Shown here: positions 1 to 10,861 of the stretch, one piece after another
Numbering within the stretch: position 1 is the first letter of the stretch
Layout of the letters: each line of letters begins with the position of its first letter
Assembly: GCA_963576735.1 (NCBI GenBank)
Contig: OY755178.1
Coordinates: forward strand, 17,856,001-17,920,000
Direction of reading: 5' to 3'
Length of the DNA: 64,000 nucleotides
From: Bedellia somnulentella
Taxonomy: Eukaryota > Arthropoda > Insecta > Lepidoptera > Bedelliidae
Made by a program: the position numbers and the translations under genes
Notes under the pieces: generated by a model
What the model saw: the letters and a program-made list of their open reading frames with translations, nothing else
Database searches by the model: none
Told to the model about the DNA's origin: nothing

Positions 1-185
1 GGGTATGGGGATTTTTAAGTGATTTTTGGGTGATGCGGTTGGAGACCCATCACCAACGCTACTTTATTTCTACCACCTTGCCCCTCTCAACTTCCAAATG
101 TAGCTGAGAAGTTTGTATATCTGAAGCTCTGTCTACCTCTTTTTGGGATTTATGGTCCTGAGTATATGTGTATATGTATGTCATG
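1..185 (+). repeat. SINE-A copy (5' cut by window edge)
   Basis: This carries the GATGCGGTTGGAGACCC core and ends with GAGTATATG followed by TATG-type repeats. It is an older subfamily variant (CAACTTCCAAATG rather than CCAAAAGTGG). It lies downstream of BTAF1 exon 3 on that gene's strand. Confidence 0.75.
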
Positions 186-230
186 TCAGAACTGCACATC
201 ATTTGAACTTCAATATAAAATAAGCTACTA

Positions 231-364
231 ATAAATAAAATACGAATAAAGGAAAGAAAAAATTCGACACCGGCGGCGGCTCGAAATTTTTCTTTCCTTT
301 ATTCATCTTTTATTTATTAGTAATAATCCTCACATGAGGTTTTCATGTCAAAAACATTCAAATT
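231..364. mobile_element. Palindromic tRNA-derived retroposon, copy 1 (core deleted)
   Basis: Inverted arms (AATAAAGGAAAGAAAAA and its complement) flank a short GACACCGGCGGCGGCTCG centre that keeps only a trace of the tRNA part. The element ends in CATGTCAAAAACATTCAAATT-like sequence. It is bounded by a 14-bp direct repeat AAAATAAGCTACTA at 217-230 and 365-378, which looks like a target-site duplication. Confidence 0.75.
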
Positions 365-600
365 AAAATAAGCTACTATTACTTATTACTACTACTACTG
401 CTATTGGCAAACCTCGTGAAACACCTAAAATAGAAAAGATTGGGTAGTTCCATTCTAAGCAACTTTAACTCAGTAAACAACCTTCAACAAGCATTTCTAA
501 CCATTCCTTTACCAATATCGAAATTCATTGTTTATAGATCCGTAACAAAAGCAAACCCGAAGCATTCATTCACGCGTATCGACTGAATGTAAATATTTAC

Positions 601-658
601 CTGTTTTGATTTCTGGTGGAATCCATTCCGGCACGTTTTCCAGAATCGCCTCAACTGC
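601..658 (-). CDS. BTAF1: BTAF1 coding exon 3
   Basis: It has a TTTCAG acceptor at 659 and a GTAAAT donor at 600. It encodes [19 protein letters not shown] plus one base. The VEAI-NVPEW block is the family's conserved continuation of exon 2. The gene continues off the left edge. Confidence 0.88.
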
Positions 659-3600
659 CTGAAATAGAAAACATTATTATAAACCAAGTGTTGTTAATAC
701 CTTTCCGTTTATTGCGTAGAACAAACCACCATTTGCATAAATAATTTCATGAAGCCTAACACATCGGTACAAGAATTCGATATTCAAAATTAAGAACATA
801 CATACATACATACATATTCTCACGCCGTTAGTTCCCATTGGGGTAGGCAGAGACTATCGATCGCCACTTTGTACGATCCTGACAAACCTCTCTGGCTTCG
901 TTTACATCCATCAATCTTTTCATACATGCTCTTTTATTCTTCATACTGCGGACTCCTGCCTTTTTGAGCACATGTTCTATTTGATCCAAATGTGTCCTCC
1001 GAGGTCGTCCTCTACTAACATTACCTTCCACATTGGCTCTATATATATCTTTCACCAATTAAGAAATAGTGATAATTAACACCAACAATACTTTATTTCC
1101 ACCATCTTGTCCCCTTTCAACTTCCAAATGTGGCCGAGGAGTATCTAGCTCTGAAGCTCCGGCCACACCTTTTTGGGATTTATGGCCGAGAATATCATAA
1201 TGTCATAGCGACATGATAGTCCAGTGGGTAGAACACCCGACCGAAAACAGAAGGGCGTGAGTACCAATCTTGGGTCGGGCCTACATCAATTTGTCTTTTC
1301 TAAAGTCATATGTGTGGTTAACTTATCACGGTTGTTAACTGTGAGGGAAAACATCGTGAGGAAACCCACATGGCTGAGTTGTATTTAGTCATGTGACAGT
1401 GTATTCGTACAAAACGGCGATAGGCCTGCCCCCTATCACGTGAGTACACTGTCTAAGCAAAACGTGGGTACCTTCTCTGGACACTAGATGGCGCTGCCAT
1501 GTGAGTTCAGAAGTATTGGTACCTCTGCCAACCCCTTCGGGGATAAACGGCGTGAACGTTTATGTATGTATGTTATGTAATATCATAATGTATGTATGTC
1601 CGATTTTCTAAACATATTGCCCACCAATGACTTTCAACCTCTAGACTTCTGGAGCTATCTCCAACGACAGCGGTGAGAAGGGTTGGCGTAGTGCTATTTC
1701 AAGCTGATACTACAAAGCAATAACAACAAATAAAGTGAAGAGTGTTAACAAGAAGTTGAAGCTGCCCCGGCAACTGTTGTTAGGTCATTATAAATTAGAT
1801 AAGTAATAATTACATAGAAAATACTAACAGTAACTTGCCGTGTAATGCCGGGTTAGAATGTCGCTACCCCTTTCTACCCACGGGTGTCGTAAGAGGCGAC
1901 TAGGGGTATTGGGGATTTTTATTGGATTTTTGGGCGATGCGGTTGGAGACCCTTCACCAAAAACCTTTATTTTACCATCTTTTCCCCACTCAACTTCCAA
2001 AAGTGGCTGAGGAATTTACAATTCCTTAGCTCTGGCTACCCCGTCTAGGGAAATATAGCCGTGAGTTTATGTATGTATGTATGTAAAAATACTAACAAAC
2101 AATTTGCAACAGAAAAAAATGGGACTATAAATTGAGATTATTTACATAACAAAACATATACTCACGGCGTTAATTCCCATTGGGGTACACAGAGACTATT
2201 GATCGCCACTTCGTACGATCCTGGCGAAACTCTCTAGCTTCGTCTACATCCATCAATCTTTTCATACTTTCTCTTTTATTCTTTATACTTCGGACGATAT
2301 TATAACAGAAAAATATTGTCTAAACTATCCTCCATCTTAAGTCGGATTAAACTACATATAGGATGCATACATACATATATAAACTCACGCCATTAATTCA
2401 AACTATTGAGTCGCCCTTTGGGGTAGACAGAGACTATTGATCACTACCGTGCGATCCTGGCTAATCTCTCAAGCTTTGTTTTTTGCTGTATGTGAAAATC
2501 TGCAATCGATCCAGCAGTGAAAGATAAAATAAAAATTAAATAAAATAATCATTTATTTCAAAATAAAAAGATAAATCTTTGTTTTTTGAACGTCAAATTT
2601 TAACTTAATACTAAGTTTACTTCGGATTCGGAAGGTGTTTTGTTGAGAGAAGAACCCGTAAGAAACTCGTCAACACACATCTTTTTTTAACGTCCATTAC
2701 AATTTTGGTGTTAGCCCGGAAACATCCTGCACAGAGCCCTGATGACACCAAGCCACTTCATCATTAATGTAATCATTGACATTGTAATAGGCTTTCGAAC
2801 TAAGATTTCTTTTAACTGCTGCTTTGAATTTGTTTCTGTTAAATTTAAAATGTCCTCAGGTATTTTATTATACATTTTTACGCATAACCCCATGAAAGAT
2901 GTATTTACTTTTGACAATCTGTATTTTGGTACTGATATTTTATTGTTGTCTCTCAGGTTTCGAATATGTCTGTCACAATTTTTCACAAAAGAGGCCTGAT
3001 TCTTTCTTACATACATAATATTTTCATAAATATATTGACATGGCAGTGTCATTATATTTATTGTTTTAAACAATTCCCTCAGGGAATCTCGGGATCTCAA
3101 ATTGTATATAGCTCTTATTGCTCTCTTTTGGAGAATAAATATGGAACCAACATCAGCTGCTCTGCCCCAGAGTAAAATACCGTAAGACATTACACTATGA
3201 AAATAGCTGTAATAAACTAATCGAGCTGTCTGTACATCTGTCAAATGTCTTATTTTCCTAACGGCATATGCAGCACTACTTAGCCTGCCAGCTAGTGAGC
3301 TAATGTGGGAGCTTGGAGTCCAGAGTTATCCCTAAGAAAACTGTGTTATCCGAAAATACTAACTTTTCATTATTTAAAATTATTTCGTTATCAACGCACC
3401 TAACATTAGGTAATACAAATTTAATGCATTTGGTTTTTTTACCATTCAGTACAAGATTATTGGAAGCAAACCATGTTTGAATCTGTGAAACCGTGTTATT
3501 CACCTCGTCAATATTCTGATTATTTCTTTCAACGTCAAATACTAAAGAAGTATCATCAGCAAATAACACTATCTCGGACATTTTCTCGACCATGAACGGC

Positions 3601-6600
3601 AAATCATTAATATAAACTAAAAATAAAAATAGGCCCAAAATAGAACCCTGCGGAACACCCATTTTTACATGAGTTCCAGGTGATATTGCATTATTGATTT
3701 GCACTTTCTGTATCCGATCCGAAAAGTAAGACTTTATTAATTTAAGTGCGTCACCTTGTATGCCATAATGTTCTAATTTAATAAAAAGGATTTCATGATC
3801 TGCACAATCAAATGCCTTTGTAAGATCGCAAAACAAACCAATAGCATCATTTTTGCGTTCCCACGAATCAAAAATGTGTTTCATTAAGGCAACGCCTGCA
3901 TTGGTGGTAGAGCGGCCCTTCGTAAAGCCAAATTGTTTTGGATGAAACAATTTGTTTGAAGCGATGCAAAAGCATTTGATTGAACATTAGTTTTTCGAAT
4001 ATTTTACTTAAAACTGGCAGAATTGATATGGGTCTATAACCATCAGGACTAATTTTATCTCCTCCGGATTTAAGAAGTGGTACAATTTTACTATGCTTCA
4101 TGAGATTTGGAAAGATTTTATTTCTTATACATTCATTAAATATATCTGCTAAATATGGAGCCAAAGTTACAATAAAATTATGGCAAACTTTCACTGACAT
4201 ACCCCAAATGTCTTCAGAACTTTTTAGTTTAAATGATTTAAAACATTTTTCGATATCTGTAGGGCTGACATCTTTAAAACAAAACAAAGTTTCGCATCTA
4301 TTAACATTTTGTTGTAACAAGTGTTGAGCTTTTATGACCGATGTGTTTAAATATTCAGTTGTTTTTGATGGTATGTCAGTAAAATATTTTTCAAAAATAC
4401 AAGCGATTTCCTCATTAGAGGTAGTCAGACCTTTATCAGATCGAACACAGAACTCCTGATCACATGGTTTACCTCGGCCTGTTTGGGTGTTGATAATATT
4501 CCACACTGTTTTAACTTTATTATCGGATGTTCGGATACGTCGGCTTAGGTATCTGGCTTTAGCCTCTTTACATACTTTATTAAATATTTTTGAGTATTTT
4601 TTTACATATTCACTCAATTCATTATTATTACTATAAGCTTTTTGATCATATAAATCGAAGAGTTTTTCTCTTGATCTATAAATACTTGGTGTTGCCCACT
4701 CACAAAACTTAAATTTACTGGTAATAGTTAATTTTTTTACATTGAAAATTTCATTAAACTCATTTATCAGAACATTATAAAAGATATCATAGCTAGTATC
4801 TGAGTTTTTATTAATTGTAAATGTAGGCAACTTAGAGCTTATTATATTTATATATTTTTCTACTTTACTAGCAGTAATATGCCTTTTTTTAATAACAATT
4901 TTTGGTTCTGGTATCTCTAGAGGAAAGCTAACAAAAAGGCCGCTGTGATCAGACTTTAGTTTATTTATAACACTTTTACTTGAAAAATCTGCATTAGTAA
5001 ATACATTATCTAAGCATGTTTTGATTCTAGTCGGTTCCAAGAATAAATTTTCTAAATTGAACGATTGGAATAAACTCAGATCCCACGGCGGTCAAACTAG
5101 GCGACATGATACTATAACAGTAATCATTACAATACTTTGTTTCTACCGTCTTGTCCCCTATCAACTTCCAAATGTGGCTAAGGAGTTTCTAGTTTGCCGT
5201 GTAGTGCCGGCTTAGAATATCGCTACCCCTTTCTACCCACGGGTGTAGTAAGATGCGACTAAGGGTATTGGGGCTTTTTATTGGATTTTTGGGCGATGCG
5301 GTTGGAGACCCATCACCAAAAACCTTTATTTTACCGCATTTTCCCCACTCAACTTCCAAAAGTGGCTGAGAAATTTATAATTCCTTGGCTCTGGCTACCC
5401 CTTCTAGGGAATTATAGCCGTGAGTATATGTGTATGTGAGTTTCTAGCTCTGTGGCTCTGGCTACCTCTTTTTCGGATTTATAGCCGTGACTATATGTGT
5501 GTATGTAATTATTACAAGTAATATCGAACAATAGGCACATACCACGCGCCAAAACAGCTATCGAAACAATACAAAACTAATTTATTGTTTACTCAACATA
5601 TTCATACGTTAACCAGTTCCCATTATAAACGGTTCAACAGAATATTGTTTAAGTGTGCTATATAAATACTGTATTCTGTACAAAAGGCAGTTCTTTTAGA
5701 CATATACATTCAAGGTTGTATGCGTTCAAGTCTTGTGTGGGCTTGTGTATGCATTGTTATTCATATTTGGTAAAAACCACTATATAGTTGTCACAAAAAC
5801 CTACTCATCTTACATAGTAAGTTAACTCGAAAATATACAAGCGTTAAATCATTTATAGGTACCAAAATATATTTATCCCATAAATATTACCCTCAGCGGG
5901 ACCCGAACACCTATACCCTAGGCGTTAAACGTTAACAATTCAGATTATTACCCAAATAACTAATTTACCGATCTCACCTTGCAAAAGTTGTCTGAAAGAG
6001 ATTGCTTTTAGCGATAAGACCGCCAATTGTACCTCATTGTAAACTGTTTCATCATATATTTTTTTTGTAAATTTTTGTTTGATGTGCAATAAAGAGTTAT
6101 TTTATTCATTTATTTACCTGCGCCGCAGCCACCCTGGTCTCCCAGGCCGGCGACCGCAGATGCTTCATCAGCCTCCCGAGCAGCCGATGCAGCTCCTCAG
6201 GGTGCGCCTTCTGCACCTCCCCCAGTTGGCGCGCCGCCGCCCGTCTGGTGGCCGCGCCCGCGCCTGCTTCTAGCAGCACGAATAGGCGGTCCAATCTAAA
6301 CATTTGGGATGTATTAACATGTGGTCTGACTAACTCATTCCGTTGGCGAACGCTCGGTAATGGGAAAAATAGTGAACCGCAGTTGTCAAACTATTTCCCT
6401 ATCTACTAAGAGTCAAAGAGTCACTACCTCCGTGTTCTGAATAACTATTACTGAGGTGTAACCAACTACTTTTACAGACTGACTACCTCCACGGTCTAAC
6501 TAACTATTTCCCAGGTCTAACTAACTATTTCCCAGGTGTACCTATCTAATTTCGTGGATTTACTAATTAGCTTCTGGGTGAACCGTAAGAGTGTTTTACT

Positions 6601-8867
6601 CACGATGACCCGGAGATCTAGACTTTGGGTTAAAGTACAAAATCACTTTATTGACTTAATCGGTGTTTTTGTGCTTTGGAAGACACGTTGCTGCCGGATA
6701 CTCTCACGGTAGTAGTCGTTAATGTCTCAACCCACACTATTTGAGCATGGTATCTTATGTCTTCATAAACCTACTTAGGGTAGACTCCAGCCCTACTTGG
6801 GACATATGTAATAGTTTATTGATGTGTGCCCTCGTCTTTACAACCCTGCAACTACATTTTTAATTTTAAACATAGAATATAGCACCTTATGATTCTGAGG
6901 CTGAGATCTTTTACCGGGCTTTCAATCACTAATTCACCCTGTAGTAATAAAAATATATACAAAAAGAGCTATTAAATGATTACATTGATGATGAGCAAAT
7001 AATTTTAATGATATTTCCCAGAGTTGGTACTACCAAGAAGGCCTCCTGGTTCAAGGTTATAGTAGAACTTGAGACACACTGTATATAAAATATAATTAAG
7101 CATAATATTAATGCGCATTCAGTGTAGTACAAACAGTTTTTATTACTTTGCCACTCTTTCGTGTTATATCAAGAAAGCATAGAAAGTGTTTGATAAACAG
7201 TAGGTGTGAAATTGTCGAATAACGAAGTGAAGTAAAATAAATATTGAAATGGAAAAGTAACCGAATCAAAACCTACACATTCAAGGGCGATGTATTTTAT
7301 ATTAAATATATACACACATATTCTAAAGGCTATACGCCTAGAAGGTTTAGCCAGAGCTTCATAATTATAAATTTATCAGCCACCTTAGGAAGTTTAGTGG
7401 GGAAAACATAGTAAAATAAAGGATTTTTTGATGGGTCTCACAGCATTATCCAAAAATCACTTAAAAACCCCAATACCCTAAGTTGCTTCTAACAACTGCC
7501 ACGCCAATAAATGGGGTAGTACGATTAGCCGTGTAGTGTCGGCTTAGAAGAACACTACCCCATTTCTACCCGTGGGTGATCGTAAGAGGCGACTAAGGGT
7601 AAAGGGGCTCTTTAAGTGATTTTTGGGCGATGTGGTTGAAGACCCGTCACCAAAAACATTTATTATTACCATCATTTCCCCAATCAACTTCCAAAAGCGG
7701 CTGAGGAATTTCTCATTCCAAAGCTCTGGCTACCCCGTTAAGGGACGTATGTGTGTACGATTCTAAGCCGAATAAATATTTACGGACGTCGTACACTTTT
7801 TGAACTTTGATTTGATTTATCTTTGATCTCAAAGTCACCCCAAATTAGGTGCAATATAGAATATAAGTTTGCCGACCTTAAAAAAAATAGATATAGTGTC
7901 TACTATAGCGTAGTATTTTTATCATATCCAGCGGCCAGTAGTTTATCATATCATTAACTACTCTTGATATTTAAATGCTTTACAAAATTATTCCAATGCA
8001 CAATTTAAATTCAAAATGGGAATTGGAGATACTGAAATGAAAATAACTGGCACACGCAAAATTTATACTTCAAAGTGTTTCATTTAATAAAAAATGCAGT
8101 GTTACTCGGAAAGACATACATACATATACTCACGGCTATAAATCCCTAGAAGGGGTAGCCAGAGCTAAGGAACTAGAAGTTCCTCAGCCACTTTTAGAAA
8201 GTTAAGTGGGGAAAAGATGGCAAAATAAAGGTTGTTGGTGATGGGTCTCCAACCGCATCGCCCAAAATCCCTTAGAATCCCCAATACCGTTAGACGCCTC
8301 TTACGTACACCCACCGGAAGAAATGGGGTAGTGTTATTCTAAGCCGACACTACACAGCAAAGTCAGACAGATATGAAGAAACTAATAGGGTTTCGTTTTT
8401 ACCATTAGGCTACGAAACCTTAAAAAGGGGTAGTTAGAACTTAGGAAGAACAGAACAATAGATGATGGTGAAATAACACAACGTTTGTTATAATTGCGGC
8501 CCTTCTTATTTTTCCGTCGATCAATACTATTATTGTTAAGAGGAAGGGGTTTGATTCTTTATCTCGAATCGGTTCCGAAACTACTGCACTGATCTGTTTT
8601 TTTCTTTTTATTATTCGACGCGAAAAATTTCAGTATGTGTGTAAATGTCATGTTTACGGCCCGTGCGAAGCCGGGACGGGCCGCTAGTCCCAAATAAAGT
8701 CGTATCGTCCGGGATCAGCGAGGTGTAGTGTTATCCGAAAGACGACACTACAAAATACAAATTAGCTAGTGTATCGTGTAAACATATAAGTTATGTATGA
8801 CCATTTAATAACTCACCTAGACGTCATGATTAATTTGTAACACCTTCTGAAGATACAGCAAAGCTAC
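601..8867 (-). CDS. BTAF1: BTAF1 (TBP-associated factor 172, Mot1 family), N-terminal part; exons 601-658, 6118-6295, 8817-8827
   Basis: Three minus-strand coding exons join in phase to give 82 complete codons of the N-terminus, starting [15 protein letters not shown] and running through [30 protein letters not shown] and [15 protein letters not shown]. This matches the conserved start of BTAF1/Mot1, the SNF2-type ATPase that strips TBP from promoter DNA in the nucleus; this part belongs to its HEAT-repeat region. The coding exons are 8827-8817 (11 nt), 6295-6118 and 658-601, all with GT-AG ends. A further acceptor at 8868 places an intron in the 5' UTR, so the transcription start lies upstream. 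The helicase part is beyond the left edge. Introns are filled with SINE and LINE copies. Exon 2 is strikingly GC-rich against its AT-rich surroundings. The fly orthologue is Hel89B. Identity is confident; the start fits the family. Confidence 0.9.
806..1062 (-). mobile_element. RTE-like LINE, 3' fragment
   Basis: Minus-strand translation gives [18 protein letters not shown] and then [16 protein letters not shown], the C-terminus of the reverse-transcriptase protein seen more fully at 26533-27855. The 3' end is the GGCGTGAGAATATG tail followed by TATG repeats. Confidence 0.8.
1068..1600 (+). repeat. SINE-A 3' portion, split by a SINE-B insertion
   Basis: Positions 1068-1203 match the second half of SINE-A. 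The TATG tail resumes at 1592 after SINE-B (1204-1578). This is an older SINE-A variant. Confidence 0.65.
1204..1578 (+). mobile_element. SINE-B, tRNA-headed SINE, full length with 13-bp target-site duplication
   Basis: The 375-bp unit starts with a tRNA-like head: an A-box-like TAGTCCAGTGGGTAG and a degenerate B-box about 35 nt later. It continues through a body containing ACAAAACGGCGATAGGCC and ends in CCAACCCCTTCGGGGATA, then GGCGTGAACGTTTATG. AATATCATAATGT flanks it at 1191-1203 and 1579-1591, defining both ends and showing target-primed insertion into a SINE-A tail. Confidence 0.88.
1836..2090 (+). mobile_element. SINE-A, full-length copy
   Basis: It starts GCCGTGTAATGCCGGGTTAG, carries GGCGACTAGGGG and GCGGTTGGAGACC (degenerate Pol III A/B-box candidates), and ends TAGCCGTGAGTTTATG plus TATG repeats. 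Confidence 0.8.
2157..2480 (-). mobile_element. Two RTE-like LINE 3'-tail fragments (about 2157-2300 and 2376-2480)
   Basis: Both contain the complement of the [16 protein letters not shown] coding end and the GGCGTGAGTATATG tail. They are heavily truncated, and the second is interrupted by unrelated bases. Confidence 0.65.
2520..5090 (-). mobile_element. Jockey/CR1-type non-LTR retrotransposon, 5' truncated, frame-broken
   Basis: Read on the minus strand, the 5' end holds the last part of an APE-type endonuclease ([12 protein letters not shown], then [12 protein letters not shown] with the catalytic SDH). Next comes the linker and the reverse transcriptase: [56 protein letters not shown] and the catalytic FADDTSLVF. 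Three open stretches (5040-3868, 3950-3300, 3244-2711) lie in different frames, so at least two frameshifts or short deletions have killed it. The 3' end is an AT-rich GAAATAAATGATTATTTT-type tail near 2520-2575. It lies in a BTAF1 intron. The clade is a judgement from motif style, not a tree. Confidence 0.8.
5125..5515 (+). repeat. Older SINE-A copy split by a younger SINE-A
   Basis: The left piece is 5125-5192 and the right piece 5448-5515. They are separated by a complete SINE-A (5193-5437) flanked by the duplicated decamer GAGTTTCTAG. Confidence 0.75.
5193..5437 (+). mobile_element. SINE-A inserted into SINE-A, with 10-bp target-site duplication
   Basis: GAGTTTCTAG at 5183-5192 and 5438-5447 brackets a 245-bp unit starting TTTGCCGTGTAGTGCCGG and ending GCCGTGAGTATATGTGTATGT. 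This fixes the ends of the family and shows it moves by retroposition. Confidence 0.85.
5975..6117 (+). mobile_element. Non-LTR 3'-end remnant with ATCGCT/AGCGAT hairpin, abutting BTAF1 exon 2
   Basis: It carries TGTCTGAAAGAGATTGC, TTTTAGCGATAAGACCGCC and the GTGCAATAAAGAGTT polyadenylation block, then an ATTT-rich tail that runs directly into the BTAF1 exon 2 donor. Similar 3' ends occur at 29503-29660, 58226-58280 and 59365-59480. Confidence 0.7.
6118..6295 (-). CDS. BTAF1: BTAF1 coding exon 2
   Basis: It has a GTTTAG acceptor at 6296 and a CAG|GTAAAT donor at 6117. It encodes residues 4-63 ([12 protein letters not shown] to RVAAAQ). It is much richer in GC than neighbouring exons and introns, with G/C at most third codon positions. 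Confidence 0.9.
7313..7527 (-). repeat. SINE-A, diverged copy
   Basis: Reverse-oriented SINE-A with CTTAGGAAGTTTAGTGGGG and GATGGGTCTC landmarks. It lies head to head with the next copy, in BTAF1 intron 1. Confidence 0.7.
7528..7760 (+). repeat. SINE-A, head-to-head partner
   Basis: It starts AGCCGTGTAGTGTCGGCTTA at 7528, immediately after the reverse copy, so the pair forms a roughly 450-bp inverted repeat. The 3' end is degraded. Confidence 0.75.
8108..8362 (-). repeat. SINE-A, full length
   Basis: It begins in plus-strand order with ACATACATATACTCACGGC (the tail) and ends AAGCCGACACTACACAGC (the head). It lies in BTAF1 intron 1. Confidence 0.8.
8817..8867 (-). CDS. BTAF1: BTAF1 first coding exon (5' UTR plus 11 coding nt)
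   Basis: The ATG is at 8827-8825. Coding is ATG ACG TCT AG, then the donor GTGAG at 8816. The exon begins after a TTTTAG acceptor (8868-8869), so 8828-8867 is 5' UTR. The AG remainder joins A of exon 2 to give Arg4. Confidence 0.8.
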   Translation of the reverse strand, partial: VALLYLQKVLQINHDV

Positions 8868-9007
8868 CTAAAAATAAACAGAAGTCAATAAAATAAGCAA
8901 TTGAGAATAAAAGAGAACGTAAAAGAAGATTTATGGATATGAGAGAACCGAGAGTGATCTGACAGAATCGTACAAAAGCCTCTGCCTACCTTATTACGCA
9001 TTATTGA

Positions 9008-9285
9008 CGTGGTTTAATAGCATAAGCAAAGTTAATTTATCACGGTTGTTAACGGTGAGGGAAAACATCGTGAGGAAACCCACATGTCTGAGTTGTACTT
9101 AGTCATGTGACAGTGTATTCGTACAAAACGGCGATAGGCCTGCCCCCTATCACGTGAGTACACTGTCCATGCAAAACGTGGGTACTCTGAACACCAGGTG
9201 ACAAAGTCACGTGATGTTCAGAAGTATTAGTACCTCTGCCAACCCCTTCGGGGATATTCGGCGTGAACGTTTATGTTTTATATGT
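9008..9285 (+). mobile_element. SINE-B, head degraded
   Basis: It has the body and tail of SINE-B (CACGGTTGTTAACGGTGAGG through CCCCTTCGGGGATATTCGG and GTGAACGTTTATG). The tRNA-like head is deleted. It lies just upstream of BTAF1. Confidence 0.75.
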
Positions 9286-10567
9286 AATAGGGGCTTGTAC
9301 CCTTTTGGCAATATCAACTTGATATATCAATATTTGATAGAACCCACGCCTGCTGCCCACTGAACTGCCACGGTGATATTTATTATATTTGGCGGGTTGT
9401 AAATTTTATTCTTTTTTTATTGAACACGTCATTTTAATGATGCTCTCGACTGTGAATTTATACGATTATTACTTTGTAATGAATGCACAATTTATTAATA
9501 GTCTGTATCTTTTCATGGCCAAACAATTGATATGGACATCCTATACTAATTATTGTACTCATTCAATTCAATAAAACATGTCTGGTTGCTGTTGTATTTA
9601 GTTTTAGATTAATTTTGAACACTTATTTTGAGTGAAAAAATCAAATTCCTAATATTTCTTAATAAACTAGCATTTTAATTGGCTGCTGTTAATTTTAGTT
9701 TTTTTTGTAAAGAAACTATTGAAATGCTTATTGAGATAAAAACATCAAAACTGTAACAGATTAAATTATCGTAAATATTGTATTTTTCACATTTCGATAC
9801 CCTTCGTGCGAAAACGAAATGGCAGTGAAATTAAAAATTCATATATCCTGCTTTGTACATAATGTACTCTGTAGTTTGTACAATGTTCACAATGGTACAA
9901 ATGCATAAAATGATGCAATTTAAAAATATGAGTGCGCGTGATACATATACTAACGCTATTAGTTCCCGTTAGGGTAGGCAGAGACTATCGATCACCACTT
10001 TGTACGATTCCGACAAACGTTTACATAACCCTACAAAACCAGAATATTTACGGAAATTTTACGCAATTTCTACAAAACAGTCTGATATTTGTTATAGATA
10101 ATAAATGTTGTCCTGTCTTTAACAAAGTGGTTGGTACAACTTTTATCTGACTAGGCCATGTATCTGGGCTGAGTTACTGCCAACAAATAGTTATCAGCAT
10201 GGCAATAAATTCATCTATTTTGATTACATTGATAAGATGTCAATTTCGGAAATTGACTTGTGCTGTTGTTGTTGATATTAAATATCAATGTTGTCATTAT
10301 AGAAAGCACAACTTATCAATTTCTTGGTTGCTTAGTGCTTCTAGGTATAAGGGCTTTTTAACATACTGGTGCTTTGGTGAATTTCAAAGAGAATCAATGG
10401 ATGAAAGTGCTGCAGGTCTGACTGAACATAGCAGAGAGCTTGCAAGCAGGATGAAAAGTATTAACTGAGAGTATAAAATGTATTTACTTTATGCTTAGGC
10501 CTAATATATATAAAGTACAGTGCCATGACCATTGACACAAAAATAGGTCTAGCCCATGCTATGGATA
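9286..10567. other. Intergenic stretch upstream of BTAF1, little recognised
   Basis: AT-rich sequence between BTAF1 and NOL12. Apart from a LINE-tail scrap at 9943-10020 (TTAGTTCCCGTTAGGGTAGG, RTE-like family, minus), nothing is recognised. An open frame at 10199-10468 has no family signature. Confidence 0.4.
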
Positions 10568-10782
10568 TCATTCCTTCCGGTGGGTGTACATAAGACGCAA
10601 CTAACAGTATTGGGGCTTTTAAAGGATTTTTGGGCGATGCGGTTGGAGACCCATTACCAACAACCTTTATATTACCATCTTTTCCCCACTAAAATTTCCA
10701 AAAGTGGCTGAGGAATTTTTAATTCCTAAGCTCTGGCTACCCCTTCTAGGGATCTATAGCCGTGAGTATATGTATGTATGTA
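10568..10782 (+). repeat. SINE-A, 5' truncated
   Basis: It starts within CATTCCTTCCGGTGGGTGT and ends TAGCCGTGAGTATATG plus TATG repeats. Confidence 0.75.
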
Positions 10783-10861
10783 TACTTTTTAAGAAATGAC
10801 AGTTTATTTACAATAATTTCTGTTAAAAAATAAATATAATAAAATTTTGAGAGTGGTTTTA

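Noticed and set aside
10199..10468. 89-residue plus-strand frame ending DESAAGLTEHSRELASRMK
   Set aside because: The last 25 residues look protein-like, but no splice partner, homologue or conserved motif could be named.
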